This document shows, piece after piece, positions 40,680 to 49,930 of a stretch of 64,000 nt of DNA. Location of the stretch: positions 1 through 64,000 of the forward strand of contig JAIBCC010000010.1 in the NCBI GenBank assembly GCA_019694395.1, in the 5' to 3' direction. Both the position numbers and the translations under genes were made by a program. The stretch comes from Pyrinomonadaceae bacterium. Its GTDB lineage: Bacteria; Acidobacteriota; Blastocatellia; Pyrinomonadales; Pyrinomonadaceae. Below the pieces are notes generated by a model. That model was given only the letters and a program-made list of their open reading frames with translations, was not told the origin of the DNA and searched no databases. Position 1 is the stretch's first letter. Each line of letters starts with the position of its first letter.

Positions 40680-40778
40680 GGTTTTCGGTCTTTAGACTTT
40701 GGTTTTTGAAAGACTAAAACAGGTTGTAGTTAATGAAAAAAAAGAGCAAAGACCAAAAGCCTAAAGCCAAAGACCGGA
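40680..40778. repeat. Heptad inverted repeat running into rsmH
   Basis: Left GGTCTTTAGACTTTGGTTTT and right AGCAAAGACC, AAAAGCC, TAAAGCC, AAAGACC, 7-base units. The right arm is inside the first 14 codons of rsmH (40733 onwards). Same family as 4786-4860. Confidence 0.75.
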
Positions 40779-41740
40779 TTGAAACTAGCTTTTTGAAAAA
40801 TACAGACGAGGTTCACACTTCCGTCCTCTTGGCGGAAACGATTGAACAGCTTGAGCCGAAAAGAGGCGGAGTTTTTGTAGATTGCACCCTTGGGCTTGGC
40901 GGACACAGCGAAGCGATTTTGCAAGCGTCCGAAAAAACACAGGTTGTCGGAATTGACCAGGACCTTGAAGCGATTGCCTTTGCGAAAAAGCGTTTAGAAA
41001 AATTTGGCGATAGATTTCAGGTTTTTCACGCTAATTTTTCCGAAATTGAAAAAGTTTTGGAACAGGCAAAAATTGACAAAGTTGACGGTATTTTAGCGGA
41101 TTTAGGCGTTTCGTCATTGCAGCTTGACAGCGAAAATCGTGGTTTCAGTTTTCGTTTTGAAGCACCTCTTGATATGCGAATGAATCCTGATTCGGATGAC
41201 GAAACAGCAGCGGAATTGCTCGAAACTCTTTCCGAATTTGAAATTGCACGAATCATTTACGAATACGGCGAAGAAAGATTTTCGCGTCGTATTGCACGAA
41301 GAATAGTTGAAAAAAGGGAACACGGCGAAAGCCTGACCACAACCAAAGAATTAGCCGATTTAGTGGCAAAAGTTGTTCCCCATAGCAAAAAAGACAGGAT
41401 TCATCCGGCAACCAGAACTTTTCAGGCGTTGCGGATCGCAGTAAATCACGAGCTTGAGATATTAGAAGATTTTTTACACTCGGCGATTGATAAATTAAAT
41501 AAAGACGGACGTTTAGCGATAATTTCATTTCATTCATTAGAGGACAGAATCGTTAAGCGAACATTACAAAAACTTTCCGGCAAATGCGACTGCCCCCCTA
41601 AATTTCCGGTTTGCATTTGCGGAGCAAAAAAAGAAATTGAAGTTCTAACGCGCAAACCCCTTGTGCCGACAGAGGTCGAAATTGAGGCAAATCCTCGGGC
41701 ACGGAGTGCAAAACTTCGTGTTGGTAAAAAAATAATTTAG
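40733..41740 (+). CDS. rsmH: 16S rRNA (cytosine1402-N4)-methyltransferase RsmH
   Basis: 335 residues, about 20 longer than usual. The conserved enzyme begins near residue 27 (HTSVLLAETIEQL). It shows the S-adenosylmethionine loop VDCTLGLGGHSEAIL, GILADLGVSSLQLD, and the C-terminal KRTLQKLSGKCDCPPKFPVC and ARSAKLRVGKK. It methylates C1402 of 16S rRNA. The first 15 residues (MKKKSKDQKPKAKDR) are encoded by the intergenic heptad repeat, so either the repeat invaded the coding start or translation really begins further in. Two bases separate it from ftsL. Confidence 0.95.
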   Translation: MKKKSKDQKPKAKDRIETSFLKNTDEVHTSVLLAETIEQLEPKRGGVFVDCTLGLGGHSEAILQASEKTQVVGIDQDLEAIAFAKKRLEKFGDRFQVFHANFSEIEKVLEQAKIDKVDGILADLGVSSLQLDSENRGFSFRFEAPLDMRMNPDSDDETAAELLETLSEFEIARIIYEYGEERFSRRIARRIVEKREHGESLTTTKELADLVAKVVPHSKKDRIHPATRTFQALRIAVNHELEILEDFLHSAIDKLNKDGRLAIISFHSLEDRIVKRTLQKLSGKCDCPPKFPVCICGAKKEIEVLTRKPLVPTEVEIEANPRARSAKLRVGKKII

Positions 41741-41742
41741 AG

Positions 41743-42213
41743 ATGAAGAAGAGAAATTCCCCAAATGAAAAAAAAGTCCAAGTTACACGCGAGCGTGATC
41801 CGATTCCGTGGCGTTATTGCTTGTTGACTTTAGTTTGCGGATTGCTTTTAGTCGTTGGTTTTTTCTGGGCGGCTCGGCAGCATTTTTCGGCGATGGATTT
41901 TGGTATCAGAAATGCCAAACTGCGTGAACAAAAAAAATCGCTTGAAGATGAGCAACGCCGTCTTTATTTGAACAAAGAAATTCTGCTCTCACCTGCGGAA
42001 ATAAAGAAGATGGCAAAGAAAATCGGTTTACAGGACATTACTTCTGCCAATATCGAAGCGATAACAGCTGAACCGAAATCCGAAAAGAAGGATGAAAAAA
42101 CTTTAACTGTTGCAACTAAAAAGCCGGAAGATAAAGATAAAGCAGCACAGCCAAAAGACAAAACTCAGAAAGATGCTCCGGCAAATACGCGTCCGCAAAT
42201 CGCCAAAAAATAA
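41743..42213 (+). CDS. ftsL: Cell division protein FtsL-like
   Basis: 156 residues. A short cytoplasmic N-terminus, one membrane helix (about 26-48, RYCLLTLVCGLLLVVGFFWA), then a periplasmic coiled coil (KLREQKKSLEDEQRRLYLNKE) and LLSPAEIKKMAKKIGLQD, the usual FtsL end. FtsL joins FtsQ and FtsB in the divisome complex activating septal synthesis. A Lys/Asp/Pro-rich tail from about residue 110 is extra and of unknown use. Assignment rests on position between rsmH and ftsI plus architecture, since sequence conservation in FtsL is weak. Confidence 0.85.
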   Translation: MKKRNSPNEKKVQVTRERDPIPWRYCLLTLVCGLLLVVGFFWAARQHFSAMDFGIRNAKLREQKKSLEDEQRRLYLNKEILLSPAEIKKMAKKIGLQDITSANIEAITAEPKSEKKDEKTLTVATKKPEDKDKAAQPKDKTQKDAPANTRPQIAKK

Positions 42214-42230
42214 TTTATTGAGGCTTGAGA

Positions 42231-44234
42231 ATGAACAAACGTAAAATCAAACAAAAGAATGATCCCGTTCAAACAATCTTTTCCAGATTTATGCTAATCG
42301 TGGCATTTTTTGCGATTTGGATTGGTGTGATCGGAGTGCGTTTGGTTCATTTGCAAGTCAATCAGCATAGTTGGCTGCTCGAAAGAGCCCTCGACCAAAG
42401 ACGCGATGAAACCAAAAGCAAAATGTTGCGCGGTTCAATTCTTGACCGTTCAAATCGGGCTTTAGCCGTCAGCGTTAAGGTTAAATCTTTATATGCTGAT
42501 CCGCAGGAAATTGATGATGTTCAAGGCACGGCGCAAAAAGTTGCGACTGCTTTAAAACTAAAAACTCAGGAAGTCGCCAGCACCATTCAAGAAGCTAAAG
42601 ACAAGAAAAAACGCTTCGTTTGGATCGGGCGCAAAATTGATGAAAGTTCGGTAGTTAAAATCAATGACCAATTAAAAGTTGCGGATTTGAAAAAATACGA
42701 TGAGCCTAAATTTAAGGGACTGCATTGGAAAGAAGAGCAAAAACGCAGTTATCCATACAATTCATTAGCAGCGCAAGTTATCGGTTTCAGCGATTTGGAC
42801 GATTACGGAAAAGCCGGAATTGAGCTTTCACAGGAGCAAAATCTGCGTGGCGCAGTCATTGAAAAATGGAAAGATCGTGACCGGCTCGGCAGAGTTTATG
42901 AAGAATCGGATGACGAAGAGCGCGAACCGCCGAAAGATGTAGTTTTGACTATCAGCAATTCGATTCAATACAAAGTCGAAGAAGCTTTAAAGGAAGGTGT
43001 CGAATCAGCCCGCGCCAAATCAGGAATGGCAATTGTTTTAGACCCGAAAACAGGTGAAATTCTGGCAATGGCAAATTACCCGACCTTTGATTTGAACAAA
43101 TTTAGCGAAGCTACGCCGGAACTTTATGCCAATAAATCGGTGCAAAACGCTTATACGCCGGGATCGGTTTTCAAACTTGTTACTTACGGTAGTGCTTTGG
43201 AAGAAAAATTGATCAATCCGAATGATGAACTTGATTGCAACAATGGAACTTTGGACATTGCCGGACACATTTTTAACGACAAACATTGCTTAACTAAAAT
43301 TTCATACATAAATGCTTTTGCTATTTCGAGCAACATTGGAGCTATCAGAACAGGTCAGAAAGTGGGCAAGGATAAGTTTTTCAATTTTGCTCGGCAGTTT
43401 GGGTTTGGTGAGCAAACTGGAGTTGAATTGCCAGCCGAATCAAAAGGAATTCTTAGGTCTCCTGAAAAATGGAGTGCCGACTCGTTAGCTTCGATGTCAA
43501 TCGGCTATGAAATTGGTGTTACTGCATTGCAAAGTGCGGCAGCATTTGCGACTATTGCTAATGACGGTATTAGAGTAAAGCCCCACATCATTAAAGAAAT
43601 TCAGCAGGAGGGCAAGACAGTTTCGACAACCCAAGTTGAAAAAACACAGGTTGTCAGCAGCGAAACTGCGCGTCAGCTTCGCCAGATGATGCAACAGGTT
43701 GTGCTGAAAGGAACCGGAAAAAGAGCACAACTTAACGGCTATACTTCTGCCGGAAAAACCGGCACAGCTTGGAAATACGACGAAAAACTGAAAAAGATCA
43801 ATGATGAAAAATACATCTCGTCTTTTATCGGTTTTGCCCCAATAGACAATCCATCCGTTGTAATTGCGGTTATTTTAGATGAACCGCAAGTTGCCATGCG
43901 CGACGGCGGACACGTCTCAGCTCCGATTTTCCAGGATATTGCCCAACAAATTTTGCCTGAATTAAATGTTCCTCCTGACGGATTCGTTCGCCAGGAAATA
44001 GCCGAAGACATTATAGAAGGCAAAGAGTTTAAGTCGGATAAAAACGACAAATCAAGTCAAAAAACGACTGAAAAAACAGTTGAAAAAACTGAAAAAGAGA
44101 ATAATTCAGGAAACCCGAAAATGACCAAAAATGGAAATCCCGACTCCACGGTCACTAAGGCAAAAACTGCTTCGATAGAGACGAAGCCCAAAAATGAGAC
44201 GAAAAATAAATCGTCCGGAAAAGGAAAAACTTGA
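42231..44234 (+). CDS. ftsI: Septal peptidoglycan transpeptidase FtsI (PBP3-type)
   Basis: About 667 residues from the ATG at 42231 (TTG at 42225 less likely). One membrane anchor near 20-40, a PBP dimerisation domain, then the penicillin-binding transpeptidase. Active-site motifs are TPGSVFK (SxxK Ser), SSN in AISSNIGAIRTGQ, and SAGKTGTAW (KTG). It cross-links septal peptidoglycan in the periplasm. The C-terminal 70 residues form an unusual Lys/Thr/Asn-rich low-complexity tail not found in standard FtsI. It overlaps murF by 4 bases. Confidence 0.95.
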   Translation: MNKRKIKQKNDPVQTIFSRFMLIVAFFAIWIGVIGVRLVHLQVNQHSWLLERALDQRRDETKSKMLRGSILDRSNRALAVSVKVKSLYADPQEIDDVQGTAQKVATALKLKTQEVASTIQEAKDKKKRFVWIGRKIDESSVVKINDQLKVADLKKYDEPKFKGLHWKEEQKRSYPYNSLAAQVIGFSDLDDYGKAGIELSQEQNLRGAVIEKWKDRDRLGRVYEESDDEEREPPKDVVLTISNSIQYKVEEALKEGVESARAKSGMAIVLDPKTGEILAMANYPTFDLNKFSEATPELYANKSVQNAYTPGSVFKLVTYGSALEEKLINPNDELDCNNGTLDIAGHIFNDKHCLTKISYINAFAISSNIGAIRTGQKVGKDKFFNFARQFGFGEQTGVELPAESKGILRSPEKWSADSLASMSIGYEIGVTALQSAAAFATIANDGIRVKPHIIKEIQQEGKTVSTTQVEKTQVVSSETARQLRQMMQQVVLKGTGKRAQLNGYTSAGKTGTAWKYDEKLKKINDEKYISSFIGFAPIDNPSVVIAVILDEPQVAMRDGGHVSAPIFQDIAQQILPELNVPPDGFVRQEIAEDIIEGKEFKSDKNDKSSQKTTEKTVEKTEKENNSGNPKMTKNGNPDSTVTKAKTASIETKPKNETKNKSSGKGKT

Positions 44235-45688
44235 AACTGAAAACCGCCGCCGAATATATGAATGCCGAGACTCTCGGATTCAGCCCCGCTTTACTTGAAA
44301 CGGAGTTCAAAACAGTAGCGATTGACTCCCGCGAAGTGAAAGCGGGTGACGTGTTTTTTGCGCTTTCTCAGCCCGAATATAAAAATAACTGCTTCAACGG
44401 CGATTTTGCCGATTCAACTCAATTCGTTGCTTCCGCTTTGGAAAAAGGCGCACTTTGTGCTGTTGTTCGTCCTGACCGCTACGAAGAACACAAATCAGAT
44501 TTAGAATCATTCCGCGACAAACTTTTATTGGTTGACGATTGCATTTTGGCTTTGCAAAATCTGGCTCACGGCGTTTATTTGGAATGGAACAAACCCATCG
44601 TTGCTGTGACCGGAAGTGCAGGAAAAACCACGGCGAAAGAGTTAACCGCACATGTCCTTCGTGCCAGCGGAAAAAGCGTTCTCAGCAACATAAAAAATTA
44701 TAATAACGGTTTAGGGCAACCTTTGACCGTTATGCGTCTACTAAGCGAAGGCAATTTTGACATAGCAGTTTTAGAAATGGGGATGTCAACTCCCTATAAC
44801 GAGATTGCGCGTCTGTGCCGGATCACGCCCCCTGATGTAGCAGTCGAATTAAACGTATTACCCGTTCATATTGAGCATTTAGGCACGATTGAACGCATTC
44901 AGCAAGCCAAAGCCGAACTTGTCGAAGGAATGAAGACAGGCGGAACTGCGGTTTTGAATGCAGATGATTTTCGTGTGCTGGCAATGCGTGAGCTAAGTAA
45001 AGGTAAAACTATTACTTACGGAATTGAAAACGAAGCTGATGTGATGGCAAAGAACATCCGTTTCGAGCATTTCGGCGAAACAAAATTTGATTTGCAAACG
45101 CCGAACGGAACTGCCGAAGTTAATTTTCCGCTGAATGGCAAGCATAACATTATGAATGCTTTAGCGGCTGCCGCAGTTGGATTGAGCTTTGAAATGACGG
45201 TTGCCGAAATTGCCGAAGCCTTGAAAACGGTTGAGCCGCCACCGCAACGTGGGGAAATTCTACGCTTTGCCAAAGGGTTTACGGTCATCAATGATTCGTA
45301 TAATTCGAATCCCGATGCGTTGATTTCGATGGTCAAAACCTTGGTTGAAGGTGGAGCAGAAGCCAAACGCAAAATTGTTGTCGCGGGCGAAATGCGTGAG
45401 CTTGGTGAAGATGCGGCAACAATTCACCAAAAAACCGGTAAAGAAATTGCAGCAATGGGAATTGATGCTCTCTACGGAGTTGAAGGATTCGCCAAAAATT
45501 TGTTGGAAGGCGCAGAAGACCTTGGTTTTAATAATGTCACTTTTTATGAAAACTCAGCCGTTGCGGGTGAAAAATTTGTAGATGAAGTGCAAACAGGGGA
45601 TTTAATTTTGGTCAAAGGCTCGCGCGGTGTGCGAACTGAAAAAGTAATTGAGAAATTGTTGGAAAAATTTGAATTAGCGAAGGATTAG
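44231..45688 (+). CDS. murF: UDP-MurNAc-tripeptide:D-Ala-D-Ala ligase MurF
   Basis: 485 residues. Mur ligase order: an N-terminal UDP-binding domain, ATP-binding loop [18 protein letters not shown] at about 126-143, central [15 protein letters not shown] and VLEMGMS, and C-terminal [11 protein letters not shown]. It adds D-alanyl-D-alanine to complete the cytoplasmic peptidoglycan precursor. It begins at TTG within the ftsI stop (TTGA), so translation is coupled to ftsI. It is followed after 23 bases by mraY. Confidence 0.96.
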   Translation: MKLKTAAEYMNAETLGFSPALLETEFKTVAIDSREVKAGDVFFALSQPEYKNNCFNGDFADSTQFVASALEKGALCAVVRPDRYEEHKSDLESFRDKLLLVDDCILALQNLAHGVYLEWNKPIVAVTGSAGKTTAKELTAHVLRASGKSVLSNIKNYNNGLGQPLTVMRLLSEGNFDIAVLEMGMSTPYNEIARLCRITPPDVAVELNVLPVHIEHLGTIERIQQAKAELVEGMKTGGTAVLNADDFRVLAMRELSKGKTITYGIENEADVMAKNIRFEHFGETKFDLQTPNGTAEVNFPLNGKHNIMNALAAAAVGLSFEMTVAEIAEALKTVEPPPQRGEILRFAKGFTVINDSYNSNPDALISMVKTLVEGGAEAKRKIVVAGEMRELGEDAATIHQKTGKEIAAMGIDALYGVEGFAKNLLEGAEDLGFNNVTFYENSAVAGEKFVDEVQTGDLILVKGSRGVRTEKVIEKLLEKFELAKD

Positions 45689-45711
45689 CAAAGCGCAGAA
45701 AATCGAAACGG

Positions 45712-46878
45712 ATGTTCTATTACATTTTTTACAAACTTATTTATCAAACACAATGTGCAAACGGTTGTGAATCAATCTTTTACAAAGGATTGAACGTTTT
45801 TCAGTATGTTACTTTTCGCACCGCTTTAGCCGTTATAATTTCGTTGCTGCTTTCCATTTTGTTTGGTGGAAAAGTAATTAAAAAATTGTCTGATCTGAAA
45901 TTCGGACAGGAAATCCGCGAAGAATTATCCGCTGAACACCAAGCCAAAAAAGGCACGCCGACAATGGGCGGAGTTCTGATTCTCGGCTCGGTTTTTATTT
46001 CAACCTTGCTCTGTGCTTCGTTTGAAAACTCAAGACAAAGTTTGTATTTATTGCTGGCAGTTTCGGCTACAACTTTGTTTGGAGTTATCGGTTTTGTTGA
46101 TGATTACATCAAAATCGTTAAAAAACGAAGTGAAGGATTAACCGAACGCCAAAAAATTTTAGGACAATTTGTGGTTGCAGTTGGAGTTTGGGCGGCACTT
46201 TACTTTTTGTCAAATTATCCTTGGAATTTGAGCATTCCGTTTTTCAAATCTACTGCCGAGGCAAATCCTGCCTTGAGCGTGAGCTGGATTGGTCCGATTG
46301 GCTATTTGGCATTCATCATTTTTATCCTTTTAGGTTCTTCAAACGCGGTTAATTTAACAGATGGTTTGGATGGTTTGGCAGCGAGTATGACATTTATTGC
46401 AATGTCAGCTTTGACTGGATTGACCTATATTGCGAGCGATGCGCGTTGGGCGGAAAGACTGGATATTACGCATAAACCCGAAGCTGCTGAACTGACTGTT
46501 TTTTGCGGTGCGATGGTTGGCGCAAGTCTCGGATTTCTGTGGTATAACGCCCCGAAAGCCGAAGTTTTTATGGGTGATGTTGGCAGTTTGGCGATTGGCG
46601 GAGCTTTGGGAACGGTCGCAATTCTAACCAAACAAGAGTTTATGCTGCCGTTTGTTGGCGGAATTTTCATTCTCGAAGCCGTTTCGGTAATGATGCAAGT
46701 CGGCTATTTCAAATTTACCAAACGCACGACCGGAACAGGCAAACGGATTTTCAAACAAGCTCCGATTCATCATCATTTTCAACTGGGCGGAATGCCTGAG
46801 GCGAAGGTTGTTTTCAGATTTGTGATTATTGCTATTTTGTTTGCTTTGGCGAGTTTGGCAACATTGAAACTAAGATAG
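45712..46878 (+). CDS. mraY: Phospho-MurNAc-pentapeptide transferase MraY
   Basis: 388 residues with ten membrane helices. Signature regions are [35 protein letters not shown] with the first Asp pair, [12 protein letters not shown], and [14 protein letters not shown] plus the HHHF motif in [11 protein letters not shown]. It moves phospho-MurNAc-pentapeptide to undecaprenyl phosphate, making lipid I. Just beyond its stop an inverted-repeat box with a GxxExxY gene separates it from murD. Confidence 0.97.
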   Translation: MFYYIFYKLIYQTQCANGCESIFYKGLNVFQYVTFRTALAVIISLLLSILFGGKVIKKLSDLKFGQEIREELSAEHQAKKGTPTMGGVLILGSVFISTLLCASFENSRQSLYLLLAVSATTLFGVIGFVDDYIKIVKKRSEGLTERQKILGQFVVAVGVWAALYFLSNYPWNLSIPFFKSTAEANPALSVSWIGPIGYLAFIIFILLGSSNAVNLTDGLDGLAASMTFIAMSALTGLTYIASDARWAERLDITHKPEAAELTVFCGAMVGASLGFLWYNAPKAEVFMGDVGSLAIGGALGTVAILTKQEFMLPFVGGIFILEAVSVMMQVGYFKFTKRTTGTGKRIFKQAPIHHHFQLGGMPEAKVVFRFVIIAILFALASLATLKLR

Positions 46879-46880
46879 TT

Positions 46881-47327
46881 TTCACCACCGAGACACAGAG
46901 ATCGCAGAGATTGTTGATAACTTATGGAAATAAATGACTTGACTGAAAAGATAATCGGCTGTGCGATCAAGGTTCACCGCAATCTGGGTGCAGGACTTTT
47001 GGAAAGCACTTACGAGATTTGTTTAGTTCACGAATTGAAAAAAATAGGATTAAAAGTAGAAAGTCAAGTCTCTCTGCCTGTTTATTACGACGGAATAAAA
47101 CTCGAAGCAGGTTACAAAATTGATGTGCTAATTGAGGATAAAGTAATTGTTGAACTTAAGGCAGTTGAAAGAATTTTACCAATTCACGAAGCCCAGATTT
47201 TGACGTATTTGAAATTGGCAAATAAAAAAATTGGGTTGCTGATAAACTTTAATGTAAAAGTCTTGAAAGACGGAATAACAAGAAAAATAAATTAAAATCT
47301 CTGTGTTCTCTGTGTCTCTGTGGTGAA
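46881..47327. repeat. Terminal inverted repeats boxing a GxxExxY gene inside dcw
   Basis: Left arm 46881-46912 and right arm 47296-47327, 32 bases each, complementary at 29 positions (TTCACCACNGAGACACAGAG type). They lie 2 bases after the mraY stop and 7 bases before the murD ATG, and they enclose only the GxxExxY gene. Same arrangement as 21401-21882, with a different arm sequence. Confidence 0.9.
46924..47295 (+). CDS. GxxExxY protein inserted in the dcw cluster
   Basis: 123 residues. Family motif GLLESTY, then HELKKIGLKVESQVSLPVYYDGIKLEAGYKIDVLIEDKVIVELKAVERILPIHEAQILTYLKLANKKIGLLINFN, a close relative of the protein at 21454-21834 (roughly half identical by eye). The DVL...VELKAVE core resembles a PD-(D/E)xK nuclease fold. 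The gene fills the space between two 32-base inverted repeats and is foreign to the otherwise standard division cluster. It reads in the same direction, so cluster transcription can pass through it. Confidence 0.92.
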   Translation: MEINDLTEKIIGCAIKVHRNLGAGLLESTYEICLVHELKKIGLKVESQVSLPVYYDGIKLEAGYKIDVLIEDKVIVELKAVERILPIHEAQILTYLKLANKKIGLLINFNVKVLKDGITRKIN

Positions 47328-47334
47328 TATTTGA

Positions 47335-48714
47335 ATGGAATTAATAGGACGAAAATGTTTAGTTCTCGGTGCCGGAAAATCAGGCATCACGTCAGCGAAA
47401 TTCTTGGCTGAGCGTGGAGCAATTGTCGCTTTGCACGATAGAAAAGAGGTTGAAACTTGGTCGGATGCGGCTCGTTCTTTGAAAGAAACTCATAATGTCG
47501 GTTTGATTGGCGGACAAATTCCTTCGTGGCTGTTAGACCAAATTGATTTGGTTGTAATTTCGCCGGGTGTTCCGACCAATACAATTCCGGCGCGTTATGT
47601 TGACCGCAAAGACGGTGAAGTTATTGGCGAAGTTGAACTTGCGTATCGTTTTATGAAAGGTCGAATCGTTGGGATTACCGGCTCAAACGGCAAAACTACG
47701 ACGACGACTTTAATTGGCGAACTTTTGAAAAATTCGGGAATTGAAACGCAGGTTGGAGGAAATATCGGAACTCCGTTGGTTAGTTTGACCGAAACTTCAA
47801 CTGAAAATACTTGGACGGTTTGTGAACTTTCCAGTTTTCAACTTGAAACGATTGTTGATTTTCGTCCGAATGTTGCCCTTGGCTTAAATGTTACGCCGAA
47901 CCATATGGATCGCTACGATTTTTTTTCGGATTACGCCGCCGCGAAACATCGTCTGTTTATGAATCAAACTGCTGATGATGTTGCAATTTTGAACGCAGAT
48001 GATGAGGTGACGGCAAGTTGGGCAACAGGGCTGAAAGCGAATGTCGTAATGTTTTCAACCAAGCAAGAATTGGGCGAAGGCTTGTTTTTACGCGGAGACG
48101 AATTGGTTTGCCGAGCTAACGGAAAAGAAAAAGTTTTGACCACGCGTAAGAATATGACGCTGAGAGGCATTCATAATGTGCAGAATGTTTTAGCCGGATT
48201 AGCGGCGGGATTGGCTTGCGGTGCTTCGCCTGATTCGATGCGTGAAACAATTGCCAATTTCAAAGCGGTTGAGCATCGTCTGGAATTTGTCAGAGATTTG
48301 GATGGCGTGAAATTTTACAACGATTCCAAAGCGACTTCGGTTGATGCCACGCTGAAAGCGTTGGAAGCCTTAAGCGACGGGCAAGGAAAAGTGGTTTTAA
48401 TTCTCGGCGGACGCGGCAAAAATGCTCCGTATGCTCCTTTGGAAGAATTGATAAAAGCCAATGTCCGCAAATTAGTTTTGATTGGCGAAGATGCCGATAA
48501 CATTGAAAGTCAGTTGGGAAATTTAGCCGAAGTAGTTCGCGCAACTACAATGCAGGACGCAGTTGAAAAAAGTTTTGCGTCAGCGGAAAGCGGCGATTCG
48601 GTTTTACTTGCCCCGGCGTGTGCAAGTTTTGATATGTTCAATTCGTTTGAGCAAAGGGGAACAGTATTTAAGTCAGAAGTCCAAAGTCTCAAGTCTAAAG
48701 TCGAAGGAATTTGA
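47335..48714 (+). CDS. murD: UDP-MurNAc-L-Ala:D-Glu ligase MurD
   Basis: 459 residues. N-terminal Rossmann VLGAGKSGITSAKFLAERGA, ATP loop GITGSNGKTTTTTLIGELL at about 113-131, NVTPNHMDRYDF, and C-terminal FYNDSKATSVDATLKALEA and LILGGRGKNAPY. It adds D-glutamate to UDP-MurNAc-L-alanine in the cytoplasm. The last 14 residues (KSEVQSLKSKVEGI) are encoded by a heptad repeat tract, so the natural end was probably nearer the FEQRGTVF motif that usually closes MurD. It is followed by ftsW after 33 bases. Confidence 0.96.
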   Translation: MELIGRKCLVLGAGKSGITSAKFLAERGAIVALHDRKEVETWSDAARSLKETHNVGLIGGQIPSWLLDQIDLVVISPGVPTNTIPARYVDRKDGEVIGEVELAYRFMKGRIVGITGSNGKTTTTTLIGELLKNSGIETQVGGNIGTPLVSLTETSTENTWTVCELSSFQLETIVDFRPNVALGLNVTPNHMDRYDFFSDYAAAKHRLFMNQTADDVAILNADDEVTASWATGLKANVVMFSTKQELGEGLFLRGDELVCRANGKEKVLTTRKNMTLRGIHNVQNVLAGLAAGLACGASPDSMRETIANFKAVEHRLEFVRDLDGVKFYNDSKATSVDATLKALEALSDGQGKVVLILGGRGKNAPYAPLEELIKANVRKLVLIGEDADNIESQLGNLAEVVRATTMQDAVEKSFASAESGDSVLLAPACASFDMFNSFEQRGTVFKSEVQSLKSKVEGI

Positions 48715-48746
48715 CGTTGGACGTTGGACATTGGACTCTAAAAAAT
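48668..48746. repeat. Heptad inverted repeat overlapping the murD 3' end
   Basis: Units AGTCCAAAGTCTCAAGTC on the left, within the last murD codons, and GTTGGAC, GTTGGAC, ATTGGAC on the right. Same family as 5463-5533. Confidence 0.7.
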
Positions 48747-48747
48747 T

Positions 48748-49929
48748 ATGGCAAAAAAACTCAGAATTGATTGGTTTATGTTTGCGATTGCCGCCAGCCT
48801 TGCTCTGTTCGGTTCGGTAATGGTGTATTCGGCTTCGGCAATGATTTCACTCAAAGAAACTGCTAACAATCCTGATGGCGCGACTCAATTTTCCTACTTT
48901 TTCAAACAATTCGGATTTACGTTGGGCGGTTTGGTGGTAATGCTAATCGCTTCAAAAATTGATTATCACATCTTCAATAATAAAGCAGTCGTTTATGCTT
49001 TAGTTGGCATTACCTGTTTACTGCTTTTGGCTGTTTTGGGTTTTCCGGCAATTAACGGGGCGCGACGCTGGATCCGTGTTCCGGGAATGTCATTTCAGCC
49101 TTCTGAGATCGCTAAGGTTATAATGCCGATTTTTCTTGCCTATTTTCTGACTAAAAATGAGAAATCAGTCGGAGATTTGCGAGAAACGGTTCTGCCGTGT
49201 TTGCTTATTTTAGGCTTGGTCGGCGGATTAATAATGCTTGAACCAGATTTGGGAACAACCATAGTTTTATGTGCGATTTTTGCGGCAGTTTATTTCGCGG
49301 CGGGTGCAAATATTTTTCATTTTGCAGCGGTCGGAATTTCGCTTTCAGCGATTGGAGTTGCCGCCCTGATCTTTGCTCCGTGGAGAATGGCACGTTTAAT
49401 GGCGTTCTTAAACCCTTGGGAAAATTCTGACGGATCAGCCTATCAAGTCGTGCAGGGACTTTATGCCATCGGCTCGGGCGGAATCATTGGCGAAGGGTTT
49501 GCCAAAGGTCAGCAGAAACTTTTTTATCTGCCGTATCCGTATTCCGATTTCATTTTTGCAGTGGTTGGTGAAGAACTTGGATTGATTGGAACTTTAGCAG
49601 TTGTCATTGCTTTCGGATTGCTTTTATGGCGCGGAACACGGGCGGCTTTGATGGCTCCTGACCGTTTCGGAAAACTGCTTGGCATCGGGATTATCACGGG
49701 TTTGATCGTGCAGGCACTTTTCAATATCAGCGTGGTTCTTTCAATCGTTCCGGCAAAAGGAATTCCGCTTCCGTTTATTTCATACGGCGGTTCTTCGATT
49801 TTAGTAACGCTTGGCGCAGTTGGAATTTTGCTTAATATTTCGCAATACGCGGGTTTTGTTTCAATTGGAAGCAAGGCAGATGAAGAACTTCCAAAACGGA
49901 AACGCAGAAGTAAATTAGGGCTGAGATAG
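48748..49929 (+). CDS. ftsW: Septal peptidoglycan glycosyltransferase FtsW
   Basis: 393 residues, SEDS family, about ten membrane helices. Recognisable segments: FGSVMVYSASA at the start, NGARRWIRVPGMSFQPSEIAKV, LEPDLGTT, GSGGIIGEGFAKGQQK, DFIFAVVGEELGLIG and GIPLPFISYGGSS near the end. FtsW polymerises glycan strands at the division septum with FtsI. It sits between murD and, after a repeat-boxed foreign gene, murG. Confidence 0.96.
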   Translation: MAKKLRIDWFMFAIAASLALFGSVMVYSASAMISLKETANNPDGATQFSYFFKQFGFTLGGLVVMLIASKIDYHIFNNKAVVYALVGITCLLLLAVLGFPAINGARRWIRVPGMSFQPSEIAKVIMPIFLAYFLTKNEKSVGDLRETVLPCLLILGLVGGLIMLEPDLGTTIVLCAIFAAVYFAAGANIFHFAAVGISLSAIGVAALIFAPWRMARLMAFLNPWENSDGSAYQVVQGLYAIGSGGIIGEGFAKGQQKLFYLPYPYSDFIFAVVGEELGLIGTLAVVIAFGLLLWRGTRAALMAPDRFGKLLGIGIITGLIVQALFNISVVLSIVPAKGIPLPFISYGGSSILVTLGAVGILLNISQYAGFVSIGSKADEELPKRKRRSKLGLR

Positions 49930-49930
49930 C

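Noticed and set aside
43980..44234. Lys/Thr/Asn-rich tail of FtsI as a separate gene or frameshift
   Set aside because: It stays in frame to the coupled murF start and has no internal start signal, so it is simply a low-complexity extension.
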